Assembly: GCF_035575815.1 (NCBI RefSeq)
Contig: NZ_DATLXO010000182.1
Span: forward strand, 1-31,066
Direction of reading: 5' to 3'
DNA length: 31,066 nucleotides
DNA from: Iamia sp035575815
GTDB lineage: Bacteria > Actinomycetota > Acidimicrobiia > Acidimicrobiales > Iamiaceae
Notes under the pieces: model-generated
Database searches by the model: none
What the model saw: the letters and a program-made list of their open reading frames with translations, nothing else
What the model was told of the DNA's origin: nothing
Shown here: one piece after another, positions 23,098 to 29,957 of the stretch
Numbering within the stretch: the stretch's first letter is position 1
Layout: every line of letters starts with the position of its first letter
Made by a program: the position numbers and the translations under genes

Positions 23098-23170
23098 CGA
23101 ACCTTGAGCGGTTGACCCCGAACTTTGAGCGGTTGAGCGCCACGGGCGCACTCAACCGCTCAAAGTTCGG
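23098..23170. terminator. Three-copy repeat forming a 20-bp perfect hairpin between convergent genes
   Basis: An 18-base unit (CGAACYTTGAGCGGTTGA) occurs at 23098-23115 and 23119-23136 as direct copies with one difference and a period of 21. It occurs a third time inverted at 23152-23169. Copies two and three make a perfect 20-base stem (23118-23137 with 23151-23170) whose 13-base loop can form a further CGCC/GGCG stem. It sits exactly between two converging genes, so it probably terminates both. The extra copy suggests a small mobile or expandable repeat. Confidence 0.75.
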
Positions 23171-23176
23171 CGGTGG

Positions 23177-24082
23177 TCAGGCGGCGGGGCGGTCGAGGAG
23201 GTCGCGGAGCGCGCCCTCCAGCTCCGTGTGGTCGAAGGTGAACCCGGCCGCGGTCAGCACGGTCGGGAGGACCTTGGCGCTGGAGAAGAGCAGGTTGTCG
23301 GCCAGCGGGCCGATGCCGGCGGGCAGCTTGGCCACCGCGCTGGGGATGGGGATGACCGTCGGGCGGCCCAGCACCCGGCCGAGGGTGCGGGTGAACTCCC
23401 GGTTGGTGACGGGTCGGGGGGCGGTGAGGTTCACGGGGCCGGCGACGTCGGCCTCGAGCAGGAAGCGGATGGCGCGCACCTCGTCGTCGAGGGAGATCCA
23501 CGGCATCCACTGCCCGCCGCCGCCGGCCCTGCCGCCGAGGCCGAGCTTGAACGGCAGGAGCTGCTTGCCGAGCGCGCCGCCGGCGGGGGAGAGCACGATG
23601 CCGGTGCGCAGGTGGGCGACGCGGATGTCGGCCGCCTCGGCCATGCCGGTGGCCGCCTCCCACGCCCGGCAGACCTCGGGCAGGAACCCGTTGCCGGGCG
23701 GGCTGGCCTCGGTGAGCTCGGTGTCGTCGCGGTCGCCGTAGTAGCCGATGGCCGAGCCCGAGAGCAGCGCGGCGGGGCGCCGGTCGAGCGCGGCGAGGGC
23801 CTCGGAGAGCAGGGCGGTGCCCTTGGTGCGGCTCTCGAGCACCTTGCGCTTGTGGTCCTCGGTCCAGCGCCCGGCGGCGATGCCCTCACCGGCGAGGTGC
23901 ACGACGGCGTCGACCCCGGCCAGGTTGGTGGTGTCGATGATCCCGGCGTCGATGTCCCACCGGACGTCGCCGGGGCCGGGCGACGAGCGCACCACGCGCA
24001 CGAGGTCGTGGCCGTCGCCCTCCAGCGACCGGACGAGGGCCGATCCGATCAGGCCACTGGATCCGGTCACCGCGATGCGCAT
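23177..24082 (-). CDS. TIGR01777/SDR39U1-type NAD-dependent epimerase-like protein
   Basis: A 301-residue extended SDR protein. It has the N-terminal MRIAVTGSSGLIGSALVRSL Rossmann motif, VDAVVHLAGEGIAAGRWTED, SRTKGTALLSEAL, SGSAIGYYGDR with the Tyr of the active site region, GFLPEVCRAWEA, LRTGIVLSP, and WISLDDEVRAI. This is the pattern of the YfcH/SDR39U1 (TIGR01777) family, whose substrate is unknown. The C-terminal DUF1731-like segment (SAKVLPTVLTAAGFTFDHTE) is also present. The gene stands alone on the minus strand, convergent with the arylsulfotransferase-like gene. It looks intact and is a common housekeeping-type gene in actinomycetes. Confidence 0.85.
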   Translation of the reverse strand: MRIAVTGSSGLIGSALVRSLEGDGHDLVRVVRSSPGPGDVRWDIDAGIIDTTNLAGVDAVVHLAGEGIAAGRWTEDHKRKVLESRTKGTALLSEALAALDRRPAALLSGSAIGYYGDRDDTELTEASPPGNGFLPEVCRAWEAATGMAEAADIRVAHLRTGIVLSPAGGALGKQLLPFKLGLGGRAGGGGQWMPWISLDDEVRAIRFLLEADVAGPVNLTAPRPVTNREFTRTLGRVLGRPTVIPIPSAVAKLPAGIGPLADNLLFSSAKVLPTVLTAAGFTFDHTELEGALRDLLDRPAA

Positions 24083-24237
24083 GGGTCACCGTCTACCCCA
24101 GGCCTGACGGGTCAACAACATCAGGCCCGGCACCTCGTCACCCTCCTGCGGGAGATCCGCGACCAGCTCGCTGGCCGACCCGGACCCTGATCCCGGCCGA
24201 CAGGAGAAGCCGGGTCGGGCGCTAGCGTCGGGCGGCC

Positions 24238-24330
24238 ATGAGCACCCGCCGGCTGATCGTCACCGCCCTGCTGTGCGGGATGGCGATCCTGGTCGCCTTC
24301 GCCGTCCAGGTGGTCCTGGCGCGGGGCTGA
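24238..24330 (+). CDS. 30-residue single-span membrane microprotein
   Basis: ATG 24238 opens a 30-codon frame: a short basic start (MSTRR), one hydrophobic helix (LIVTALLCGMAILVAFAVQV) and a short tail (VLARG). TAGCGT at 24223 is a plausible -10 box nine bases upstream. A small hairpin (24192-24197 with 24209-24214) precedes it. It follows the epimerase divergently and precedes lpd on the same strand. No family is recognised. The case rests on one clean helix with positive N-flank and promoter placement. Confidence 0.4.
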   Translation: MSTRRLIVTALLCGMAILVAFAVQVVLARG

Positions 24331-24407
24331 TCCCGCGGCGCGGTGGACCCATGGTGACGGGGGTTGAAACGCCTCGTAGGCCGGTCACGACCCGAGGTCG
24401 GCCTCGA

Positions 24408-24413
24408 TAGAGT
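24408..24413 (+). promoter_or_regulatory. -10 box of the lpd-E2-lipBA operon
   Basis: TAGAGT matches TAnnnT; transcription would start near 24420, about 12 bases before the GTG used as lpd start. No -35 of the TTGACA type is present. Confidence 0.35.
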
Positions 24414-24432
24414 CGGCGGCATCCCCGAGGAG

Positions 24433-25842
24433 GTGGTCCCCACGGCCGACACGCACGATCTCGTCATCATCGGTGGCGGTCCCGGTGGGTACGCGGCCGC
24501 CCTGTACGGCTCCGCGGCCGGGCTCGACGTGGCCGTGGTGGAGAACCGTCGCCTGGGCGGCACGTGTCTGAACCGGGGCTGCATCCCGGCCAAGGAGCTG
24601 CTCCAGACCGCCGAGGTGGCCCGCACCGTCAGCGAGGCGGGGCGCTTCGGCATCAGCGCGGGCGGCGACGTGACCCTCGACTTCTCGGCGTCGACCGACC
24701 GCATGTGGTCTGTCGTCGATCAGCTGGTGAAGGGCCTCGGCGGGCTGTTGAAGAGCCGGAAGGTCACCGTTCTCGACGGCACCGGCACCCTCGGGGACGA
24801 CCGCACCGTCACCGTCACGGGGGCCGACGGCGAGACCACCACCCTCACCGGTCACAACGTCCTGCTGGCGTCGGGGTCGGTGCCGCGCGGCCTGCCCGGC
24901 TTCGACGTGAGCGACCGGGTGCTGAGCTCCGACGAGGTGTTCGGTCTCGACCATGTCCCGCGCCGGGTCGTCGTGGTCGGCGGCGGGGCCATCGGCTGCG
25001 AGTTCGCCTCCATGCTCGTCGACCTCGGCGCCGAGGTCACGGTGCTCGAGGCCCTGCCCGCCATCCTGCCCGGCGTCGACGCCGATGTGGTGAAGCTGGT
25101 GCACCGCGCCCTCGAGAAGCGCGGCATCACGATCCGCACAGGGGTCAAGGTCGAGGGCCAGGAGACCGGCGACGACGCCATCACCGTGCGCCTCGAGGGC
25201 GGCGACACCGTCGAGGCCGACCGGGTGGTCGTCTCGGTGGGCCGCCGACCGCTGTCGGACTCCCTCGGGCTCGACGGCACCGGCGTGAAGGTCGACGATC
25301 GCGGCTTCGTCGATGTCGACGAGTGGTGCCGCACCGGCGTCGACGGCGTGTTCGCCACCGGCGACCTGATCGCCACGCCCGGCCTGGCCCACGTCGCCTA
25401 CGCCGAGTCGGTCATGGTGATCAAGCAGATCATGGGCGAAGAGGCCGTGCCGGTCGACTACGGCCGGGTGCCGTGGTGCGTCTACTGCCACCCCGAGGTC
25501 GCCTTCGTGGGCCTCACCGAGGAGGCGGCGCAGGCCGCCGGCCACGATGTCGTGGTCTCGAAGCACCGGTGGATGGGCAACGGCCGGGCGCTGATCCTGG
25601 GCGAGACCGAAGGCATGGTCAAGGTCATCGCCGAGAAGCAGGCGAACGGCACCGGCGGCCAGATCCTCGGGGTCCACATGGCCGGGCCGTGGGTCACCGA
25701 GCAGCTCGGCCAGGGCTACCTGGCGGTCAACTGGGAGGCCACCGTCGACGAGGTCGCTCAGTTCATCCAGCCCCACCCGTCGCTGTCGGAGAACTTCGGC
25801 GAGACGGTCCTGTCCCTCACCGGCCGCGGCCTGCACGGCTGA
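24433..25842 (+). CDS. lpdA: Dihydrolipoyl dehydrogenase (E3)
   Basis: A 469-residue flavoprotein disulfide reductase. It has the FAD-binding DLVIIGGGPGGYAAALYGSA, the redox-active pair in GGTCLNRGCIPAKELL, the NAD-binding VVVVGGGAIGCEFASMLVDL, GVFATGDL, and the C-terminal HPSLSE with the catalytic His-Glu. It reoxidises dihydrolipoyl groups of 2-oxoacid dehydrogenase E2 with NAD+. The start is uncertain: GTG 24433 places the FAD motif eight residues in, while an upstream ATG at 24364 would add an unlikely tail. It is followed by the E2 gene after 37 bases and the lipoate-assembly gene, so this is one functional operon. Confidence 0.9.
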   Translation: MVPTADTHDLVIIGGGPGGYAAALYGSAAGLDVAVVENRRLGGTCLNRGCIPAKELLQTAEVARTVSEAGRFGISAGGDVTLDFSASTDRMWSVVDQLVKGLGGLLKSRKVTVLDGTGTLGDDRTVTVTGADGETTTLTGHNVLLASGSVPRGLPGFDVSDRVLSSDEVFGLDHVPRRVVVVGGGAIGCEFASMLVDLGAEVTVLEALPAILPGVDADVVKLVHRALEKRGITIRTGVKVEGQETGDDAITVRLEGGDTVEADRVVVSVGRRPLSDSLGLDGTGVKVDDRGFVDVDEWCRTGVDGVFATGDLIATPGLAHVAYAESVMVIKQIMGEEAVPVDYGRVPWCVYCHPEVAFVGLTEEAAQAAGHDVVVSKHRWMGNGRALILGETEGMVKVIAEKQANGTGGQILGVHMAGPWVTEQLGQGYLAVNWEATVDEVAQFIQPHPSLSENFGETVLSLTGRGLHG

Positions 25843-25879
25843 GCGCCTCACCCCGCAGATACCCCAGGAGACCACCGCC

Positions 25880-27469
25880 ATGGCCGAGATCCAGATGCCC
25901 CAGCTGGGCGAGACCGTCACCGAGGGCACGATCACGAAGTGGCTGAAGTCGGTCGGCGACGAGATCACCGAGGACGAGGCCATCGTCGAGGTCTCGACCG
26001 ACAAGGTCGACTCGGAGATCCCCTCGCCGGTGAGCGGAACCTTGCAGGAGATCAAGGCCGAGGAGGGCGACACCGTCGACGTGGGCGCGGTGCTGGCCAT
26101 CGTCGGTGACGGCGCCGCCGCCCCCGCGGAGGAGTCCGGCGGCGAGGATGCCGGGGGCGAGGAGCCTGAGGCGGGCGGGGCGGATGACCAGGCGCCGGCC
26201 TCGGCCGAGACCGACGTCGAGGCCGACGCGGAGGACTCGGGCGCCGAGGCCGAGGCCAAGGAGCGCGAGGCCGAGGAGGAGATCGACCAGGCCACCGAGC
26301 CCGACGCCACCGAGCCCGAGGCCACCGAGCCCGAGGCCACCGCGTCCGAGGGCGCGCCGGCCGAGAGCGCGCCGTCGGCCGACGCCGAGGCAGATGACAG
26401 CGATCCGCAGGGTGCCCCCGCCGCCCAGCAGGAGGCGCCGTCCGGGGCACCGTCGGGCTCGGGCACCGAGGGCCTCGTGCTCTCACCGGTCGTGCGGCGC
26501 CTGATCTCCGAGCACGACGTCGACCCGTCGTCGATCGCCGGCACCGGTGCCGGTGGGCGCATCACCCGGGGTGACGTGCTCGCCGCGGTCGAAGGGGGCC
26601 GGGCCGCTCCCGGGCAGCCCTCTGCGCCGCCGCCCGCCACCCCACCCGAGGCTCCGGCCCCCGCCGCAGCCAAGGCTCAGTCGAAGGCGCCGGCCCAGGC
26701 CCCGGCCGCAGCCCCGACCCAGGGTCCGGCCCGTTCGGCGCCGTCCTCCGCCGGTGATAGCGACACGTCGGTGCCGTTCAACAACATCCGCCGGCGCACC
26801 GGTGAGCACATGGTGCGCTCACAGGCGACCTCGCCGCACGCCTTCACCGCCATGGAGGTCGATCTCGAAGGGGTCGAGAAGGTGCGCCGGGCCCACAAGG
26901 AGCGCTTCAGGGCCGAGGCCGGCGTCAGCCTCACGTACCTGCCGTTCATCACCCGGGCCCTCGTCGATGCCGTCGTCGACTTCCCCCACATGAACGCCAG
27001 CGTGGGCGAGGGCGAGCTCATCGTCCACCACGACGTCAACGTGGGCTACGCCGTCGACCTCGGCTACGAGGGTCTCATCGTGCCGGTCATCCACGGCAGC
27101 CAGGACCTCCGCCTGCCGGCTCTCGCCCGGGGGGTGGCCGAGCTGGCCGACCGGGCCCGGTCCCGCAAGCTCTCGGCCGACGACATCAGCGGCGGCACCG
27201 TCACCATCACCAACGCCGGTGCGTCGGGCACGCTGCTGCAGCTGCCGATCATCAACCAGCCCCAGGTGATGATCCTCTCGACCGAGGGCGTCACGCGCCG
27301 CCCGGTGGTGGTCACCGACTCGGCCGGCAACGAGGCGATCGCCATCCGGTCGATGGGCAACCTCACCCTGGGCTGGGACCACCGTGCCTTCGACGGCGCA
27401 TACGCGGCGGCGTTCCTGCGCCGGGTGGTCGACATCCTCGCCCAGCGGGACTGGGAGGCCGAGCTCTAG
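25880..27469 (+). CDS. sucB: Lipoyl-bearing E2 acyltransferase of a 2-oxoacid dehydrogenase
   Basis: A 529-residue three-domain E2. Residues 1-77 form a lipoyl domain (IQMPQLGETVTEGTITKWLK, with the lipoylated Lys in STDKVDSE). An acidic Ala/Glu/Pro linker spans about 80-195. A peripheral subunit-binding domain follows (SPVVRRLISEHDVDPSSIAG, then GAGGRITRGDVLAAV). After a Pro/Ala linker comes the catalytic domain, ending DHRAFDGAYAAAFLRRVVDI with the DHRxxDG active-site His. A single lipoyl domain and this layout fit SucB/DlaT, the E2 of 2-oxoglutarate (or pyruvate) dehydrogenase; E1 is not in the window. ATG 25880 has an AGGAG site upstream. The ATG of lipBA follows directly after its TAG. 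Confidence 0.88.
   Translation: MAEIQMPQLGETVTEGTITKWLKSVGDEITEDEAIVEVSTDKVDSEIPSPVSGTLQEIKAEEGDTVDVGAVLAIVGDGAAAPAEESGGEDAGGEEPEAGGADDQAPASAETDVEADAEDSGAEAEAKEREAEEEIDQATEPDATEPEATEPEATASEGAPAESAPSADAEADDSDPQGAPAAQQEAPSGAPSGSGTEGLVLSPVVRRLISEHDVDPSSIAGTGAGGRITRGDVLAAVEGGRAAPGQPSAPPPATPPEAPAPAAAKAQSKAPAQAPAAAPTQGPARSAPSSAGDSDTSVPFNNIRRRTGEHMVRSQATSPHAFTAMEVDLEGVEKVRRAHKERFRAEAGVSLTYLPFITRALVDAVVDFPHMNASVGEGELIVHHDVNVGYAVDLGYEGLIVPVIHGSQDLRLPALARGVAELADRARSRKLSADDISGGTVTITNAGASGTLLQLPIINQPQVMILSTEGVTRRPVVVTDSAGNEAIAIRSMGNLTLGWDHRAFDGAYAAAFLRRVVDILAQRDWEAEL
26291..26350 (+). repeat. 15-base tandem repeat in the E2 linker
   Basis: Four tandem units of GCCACCGAGCCCGAG type encode Ala-Thr-Glu-Pro-Asp/Glu repeats in the flexible acidic linker between the lipoyl and binding domains. 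It is expected to vary in length among relatives. Confidence 0.75.
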
Positions 27470-29206
27470 ATGGCGGTGGCCCCGATGCTCGCCGAGCGGC
27501 CACCGTTGCACGTGCGGTGGCTGGGCAGGGTCCGCTACCGCGATGCGCTGGCGCTGCAGCAGGGGCTGCACCGCACGCCCGGCCACGACCACCTGCTGCT
27601 GCTCGAGCACCCGAAGGTGTTCACCCTCGGCATCCGGGCCGACATGGAGCACATCCTCGTGCCGCCGGCCGAGGTCGGCGCCGAGCTCGAGCGGGCCGAC
27701 CGGGGCGGCGACGTCACCTACCACGGACCGGGCCAGCTCGTCGGCTACCCGATCCTCACCGTGCCGGGGGCGGGCGGCCCGGGGTCGAAGCCCGGCACCC
27801 CGGCCTTCGTGGCCTCGGTCGAGCAGCTGGTGATCGATGCCGTCGCCACCCTCGGCGTCACCGCCGGGCGTCTGGCCGAGTTCCCGGGGGTGTGGGTCGA
27901 ACCCGACGGCTTCGAGCCCCGCAAGATCGCCGCGGTCGGCGTGCGCCTCACGCGGGGGCGCTCGATGCACGGCTTCGCCCTCAACGTCGACCCCGACATG
28001 GAGATGTTCCGGGCCATCGTCCCGTGTGGCATTGCCGATCGGCCCGTCACCTCGCTCGCCGCCGAGGGCGTGACGGTGACCATGGCCGAGGTGGTCGACA
28101 TCGTGGCCCGCCTGGCCGCCGAGCGGTGGGGGAGCGGTGGCGTCGACCGCGCCGATGTGGTGTGGCGGACCTCGGCCGCCGACCTTTCCCCCTTCAGCCG
28201 GGGCGAGGGACCGGGGGAGAACGCCCAGCGGGTGCCCGATGGTCTCCAGGGCGCCGCCGCCGAGGGCACCTCGGCGCGGCTGTTGAGCCGGTTGGCCGAT
28301 GCCGGGGTCGACCAGAGCGTGTCGATCTCGGCCCGCAAGCCGGATTGGATGAGGGCCAGGTTCAAGATCACCGACGACTACCGGCGGCTCAAGCGGACGC
28401 TCCGCGACCTCGACCTGGTGACGGTGTGCGAGGAGGCCGGCTGCCCCAACATCTTCGAGTGCTGGTCCGATGGCACGGCCACGTTCATGATCAACGGCGA
28501 GCGCTGCACCCGGGCCTGCGGGTTCTGCCTGGTCGACACCCGCCACCCCCAGGCCCTCGACCCCGGTGAGCCCGAGCGGGTGGCCGAGGCGGTTCTGCGC
28601 ATGGACCTGGCCCACGCCGTGGTCACCGCGGTCGCTCGCGACGACCTCGGTGACGGCGGCGCCGCGGCCTTCGCGGCCACCATCCGCGCCGTGCGAGCCC
28701 GCCGGCCGGGCACCGCGGTCGAGGTGCTGATCCCCGACTGCAAGGGCGATCCCGACGCCCTGGGCGTGATCTTCGACGCCCGGCCCGACGTGTTGAACCA
28801 CAACATGGAGACCGTGGCCCGGCTGCAGCGGGCCGTGCGCCCCTCGGCGTCCTACGCCCGCAGCCTGGCTGTGCTGGCCCGGGCCAAGGAGGTTGGCTTG
28901 GTCACCAAGTCGAGCCTCATCGTGGGCCTGGGCGAGACCGACGACGAGGTCGTCGAGGTCCTGGCCGACCTAGCCGCCGTCGGCTGCGACATCGTCACCG
29001 TCGGCCAGTACCTGCGCCCCACCACCCACCACCTGCCCGTGGTTCGCTGGTGGACCCCTGACGAGCTCTCCCGGGTCGCCGCGATCGGTGAGGCCATGGG
29101 CATCGGCCACGTCGAGGCCAGCCCCCTCACCCGATCGAGCTACCACGCCCGCCAGTCGGCCTCCGCCGTTCGCGATACCCCCGTCGCCGTCGGCCGCCCC
29201 GGCTGA
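27470..29206 (+). CDS. lipBA: LipB-LipA fusion: octanoyltransferase joined to lipoyl synthase
   Basis: One uninterrupted 578-codon frame. Residues 1-225 are LipB, which moves octanoate from acyl carrier protein to the E2 lysine: RGGDVTYHGPGQLVGYPI, Lys152 in RKIAAVGVR, HGFALNV, and Cys186 in VPCGIADRPVTSL. Residues about 226-285 are a linker without domain features. Residues 286-578 are LipA, a radical-SAM enzyme inserting two sulfurs. It has the auxiliary cluster CEEAGCPNIFEC (Cys320, 325, 331), the SAM cluster CTRACGFC (Cys346, 350, 353), and the terminal RSSYHA serine motif. The ATG follows the E2 stop with no gap. There is no stop between the domains; an internal start near GTG 28232 could also make free LipA. 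Position beside lpd and E2 fits the role. Confidence 0.9.
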   Translation: MAVAPMLAERPPLHVRWLGRVRYRDALALQQGLHRTPGHDHLLLLEHPKVFTLGIRADMEHILVPPAEVGAELERADRGGDVTYHGPGQLVGYPILTVPGAGGPGSKPGTPAFVASVEQLVIDAVATLGVTAGRLAEFPGVWVEPDGFEPRKIAAVGVRLTRGRSMHGFALNVDPDMEMFRAIVPCGIADRPVTSLAAEGVTVTMAEVVDIVARLAAERWGSGGVDRADVVWRTSAADLSPFSRGEGPGENAQRVPDGLQGAAAEGTSARLLSRLADAGVDQSVSISARKPDWMRARFKITDDYRRLKRTLRDLDLVTVCEEAGCPNIFECWSDGTATFMINGERCTRACGFCLVDTRHPQALDPGEPERVAEAVLRMDLAHAVVTAVARDDLGDGGAAAFAATIRAVRARRPGTAVEVLIPDCKGDPDALGVIFDARPDVLNHNMETVARLQRAVRPSASYARSLAVLARAKEVGLVTKSSLIVGLGETDDEVVEVLADLAAVGCDIVTVGQYLRPTTHHLPVVRWWTPDELSRVAAIGEAMGIGHVEASPLTRSSYHARQSASAVRDTPVAVGRPG

Positions 29207-29260
29207 ACGGAGGCGGCTGCGGGGATCTCGCTCAGGCGCTCGGCGATCGACGCGGCGAGG

Positions 29261-29836
29261 TCAGGAACCGAGCTGGCTGAGGATGAGCCCGGTCGCAACG
29301 CCGTTCACGCCGCCGAGGGTGAGCACGGTGGCCAGGAACCACTTGCGGAGGTCCCCGCTGGTCTTCGCTTCGAGGGCGGTGTGGCGGTCGCTCATCCTTT
29401 GTTCGAGAGCGGCGAACTTCGTGTCGGTGGCGGCCAAGTCGTCGGTCGCTCGCTTGTCGGCCGCCGCGAAGCCGAGGGCCATCCTCTGTTCGAGAGCGGA
29501 GAACTTCGTGTCGGTGGCGGCCAAGTCGTCGGTCGCTCGCTTGTCGGCCGCCGCGAAGCCGATGGTCATCCGCTGGTCGGCGGCGGCGAGACCGTCGGTC
29601 ACCTTCTTGTCGGCGGCGGCGAAGCCGTCGGTCATGCGCTTGTCGACCACCGCGAAGCGTTCGGTCATCGTCTTGTCGAGGGCGGCCATCTCGGCGCGGA
29701 GGTGGTCCCGGGTGACGGGCTCGTCGAGGTCACGGGCGGGGAAGTGCGAGAGCATCTCGTCGACCGCCTCCTCGTCGTTGATCACGGAGCTCAGGCCCAG
29801 GTACAGGCTCGAGCGGCTTCGTTCGCTGAGGGACAC
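29261..29836 (-). CDS. Coiled-coil repeat protein with C-terminal membrane anchor
   Basis: A 191-residue protein. The N-terminal 50 residues (SLYLGLSSVINDEEAVDEML...) are followed by about 110 residues of degenerate 11-residue repeats such as FAAADKRATDD and FAALEQRM, giving a long amphipathic coiled coil. A C-terminal hydrophobic span follows (WFLATVLTLGGVNGVATGLI). The architecture resembles DUF1640/CCDC90-like and other membrane-anchored coiled-coil proteins, but I cannot name a function. The GTG start at 29836 has GGAGGA spaced four bases upstream. Two adjacent units of 87 bases are almost identical, evidence of a recent duplication. It is transcribed away from the sugar kinase gene. Confidence 0.7.
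   Translation of the reverse strand: MSLSERSRSSLYLGLSSVINDEEAVDEMLSHFPARDLDEPVTRDHLRAEMAALDKTMTERFAVVDKRMTDGFAAADKKVTDGLAAADQRMTIGFAAADKRATDDLAATDTKFSALEQRMALGFAAADKRATDDLAATDTKFAALEQRMSDRHTALEAKTSGDLRKWFLATVLTLGGVNGVATGLILSQLGS
29401..29574 (-). repeat. 87-base tandem duplication inside the coiled-coil gene
   Basis: Units beginning at 29401 and 29488 are nearly identical over 87 bases, which is 29 codons. Each encodes the stretch FAAADKRATDDLAATDTKF plus ALEQRM. In-frame length keeps the coiled-coil register approximately intact. Confidence 0.8.
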
Positions 29837-29957
29837 GGGGTCCTCCGGGTGCGGGGGTCATCAGCGGGGGAAGCGCACCGGGCACTGTAGCAGTGGGGTG
29901 CGACAGCGGGAAGGGCCGCGGTGGCGGTGAGGGAGACCGCCGGGTCAGGCTGGCCCG

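Noticed and set aside
24113..24190. Short plus-strand stretch encoding RHLVTLLREIRDQLAG
   Set aside because: It looks helical and somewhat protein-like, but it is only the tail of a shadow frame and has no start, promoter or family match.
24385..26673. 762-codon minus-strand open frame opposite lpd and the E2 gene
   Set aside because: It is biased in composition (Ser/Ala/Pro runs, then His/Asp/Gly runs) and shadows two unmistakable enzymes.
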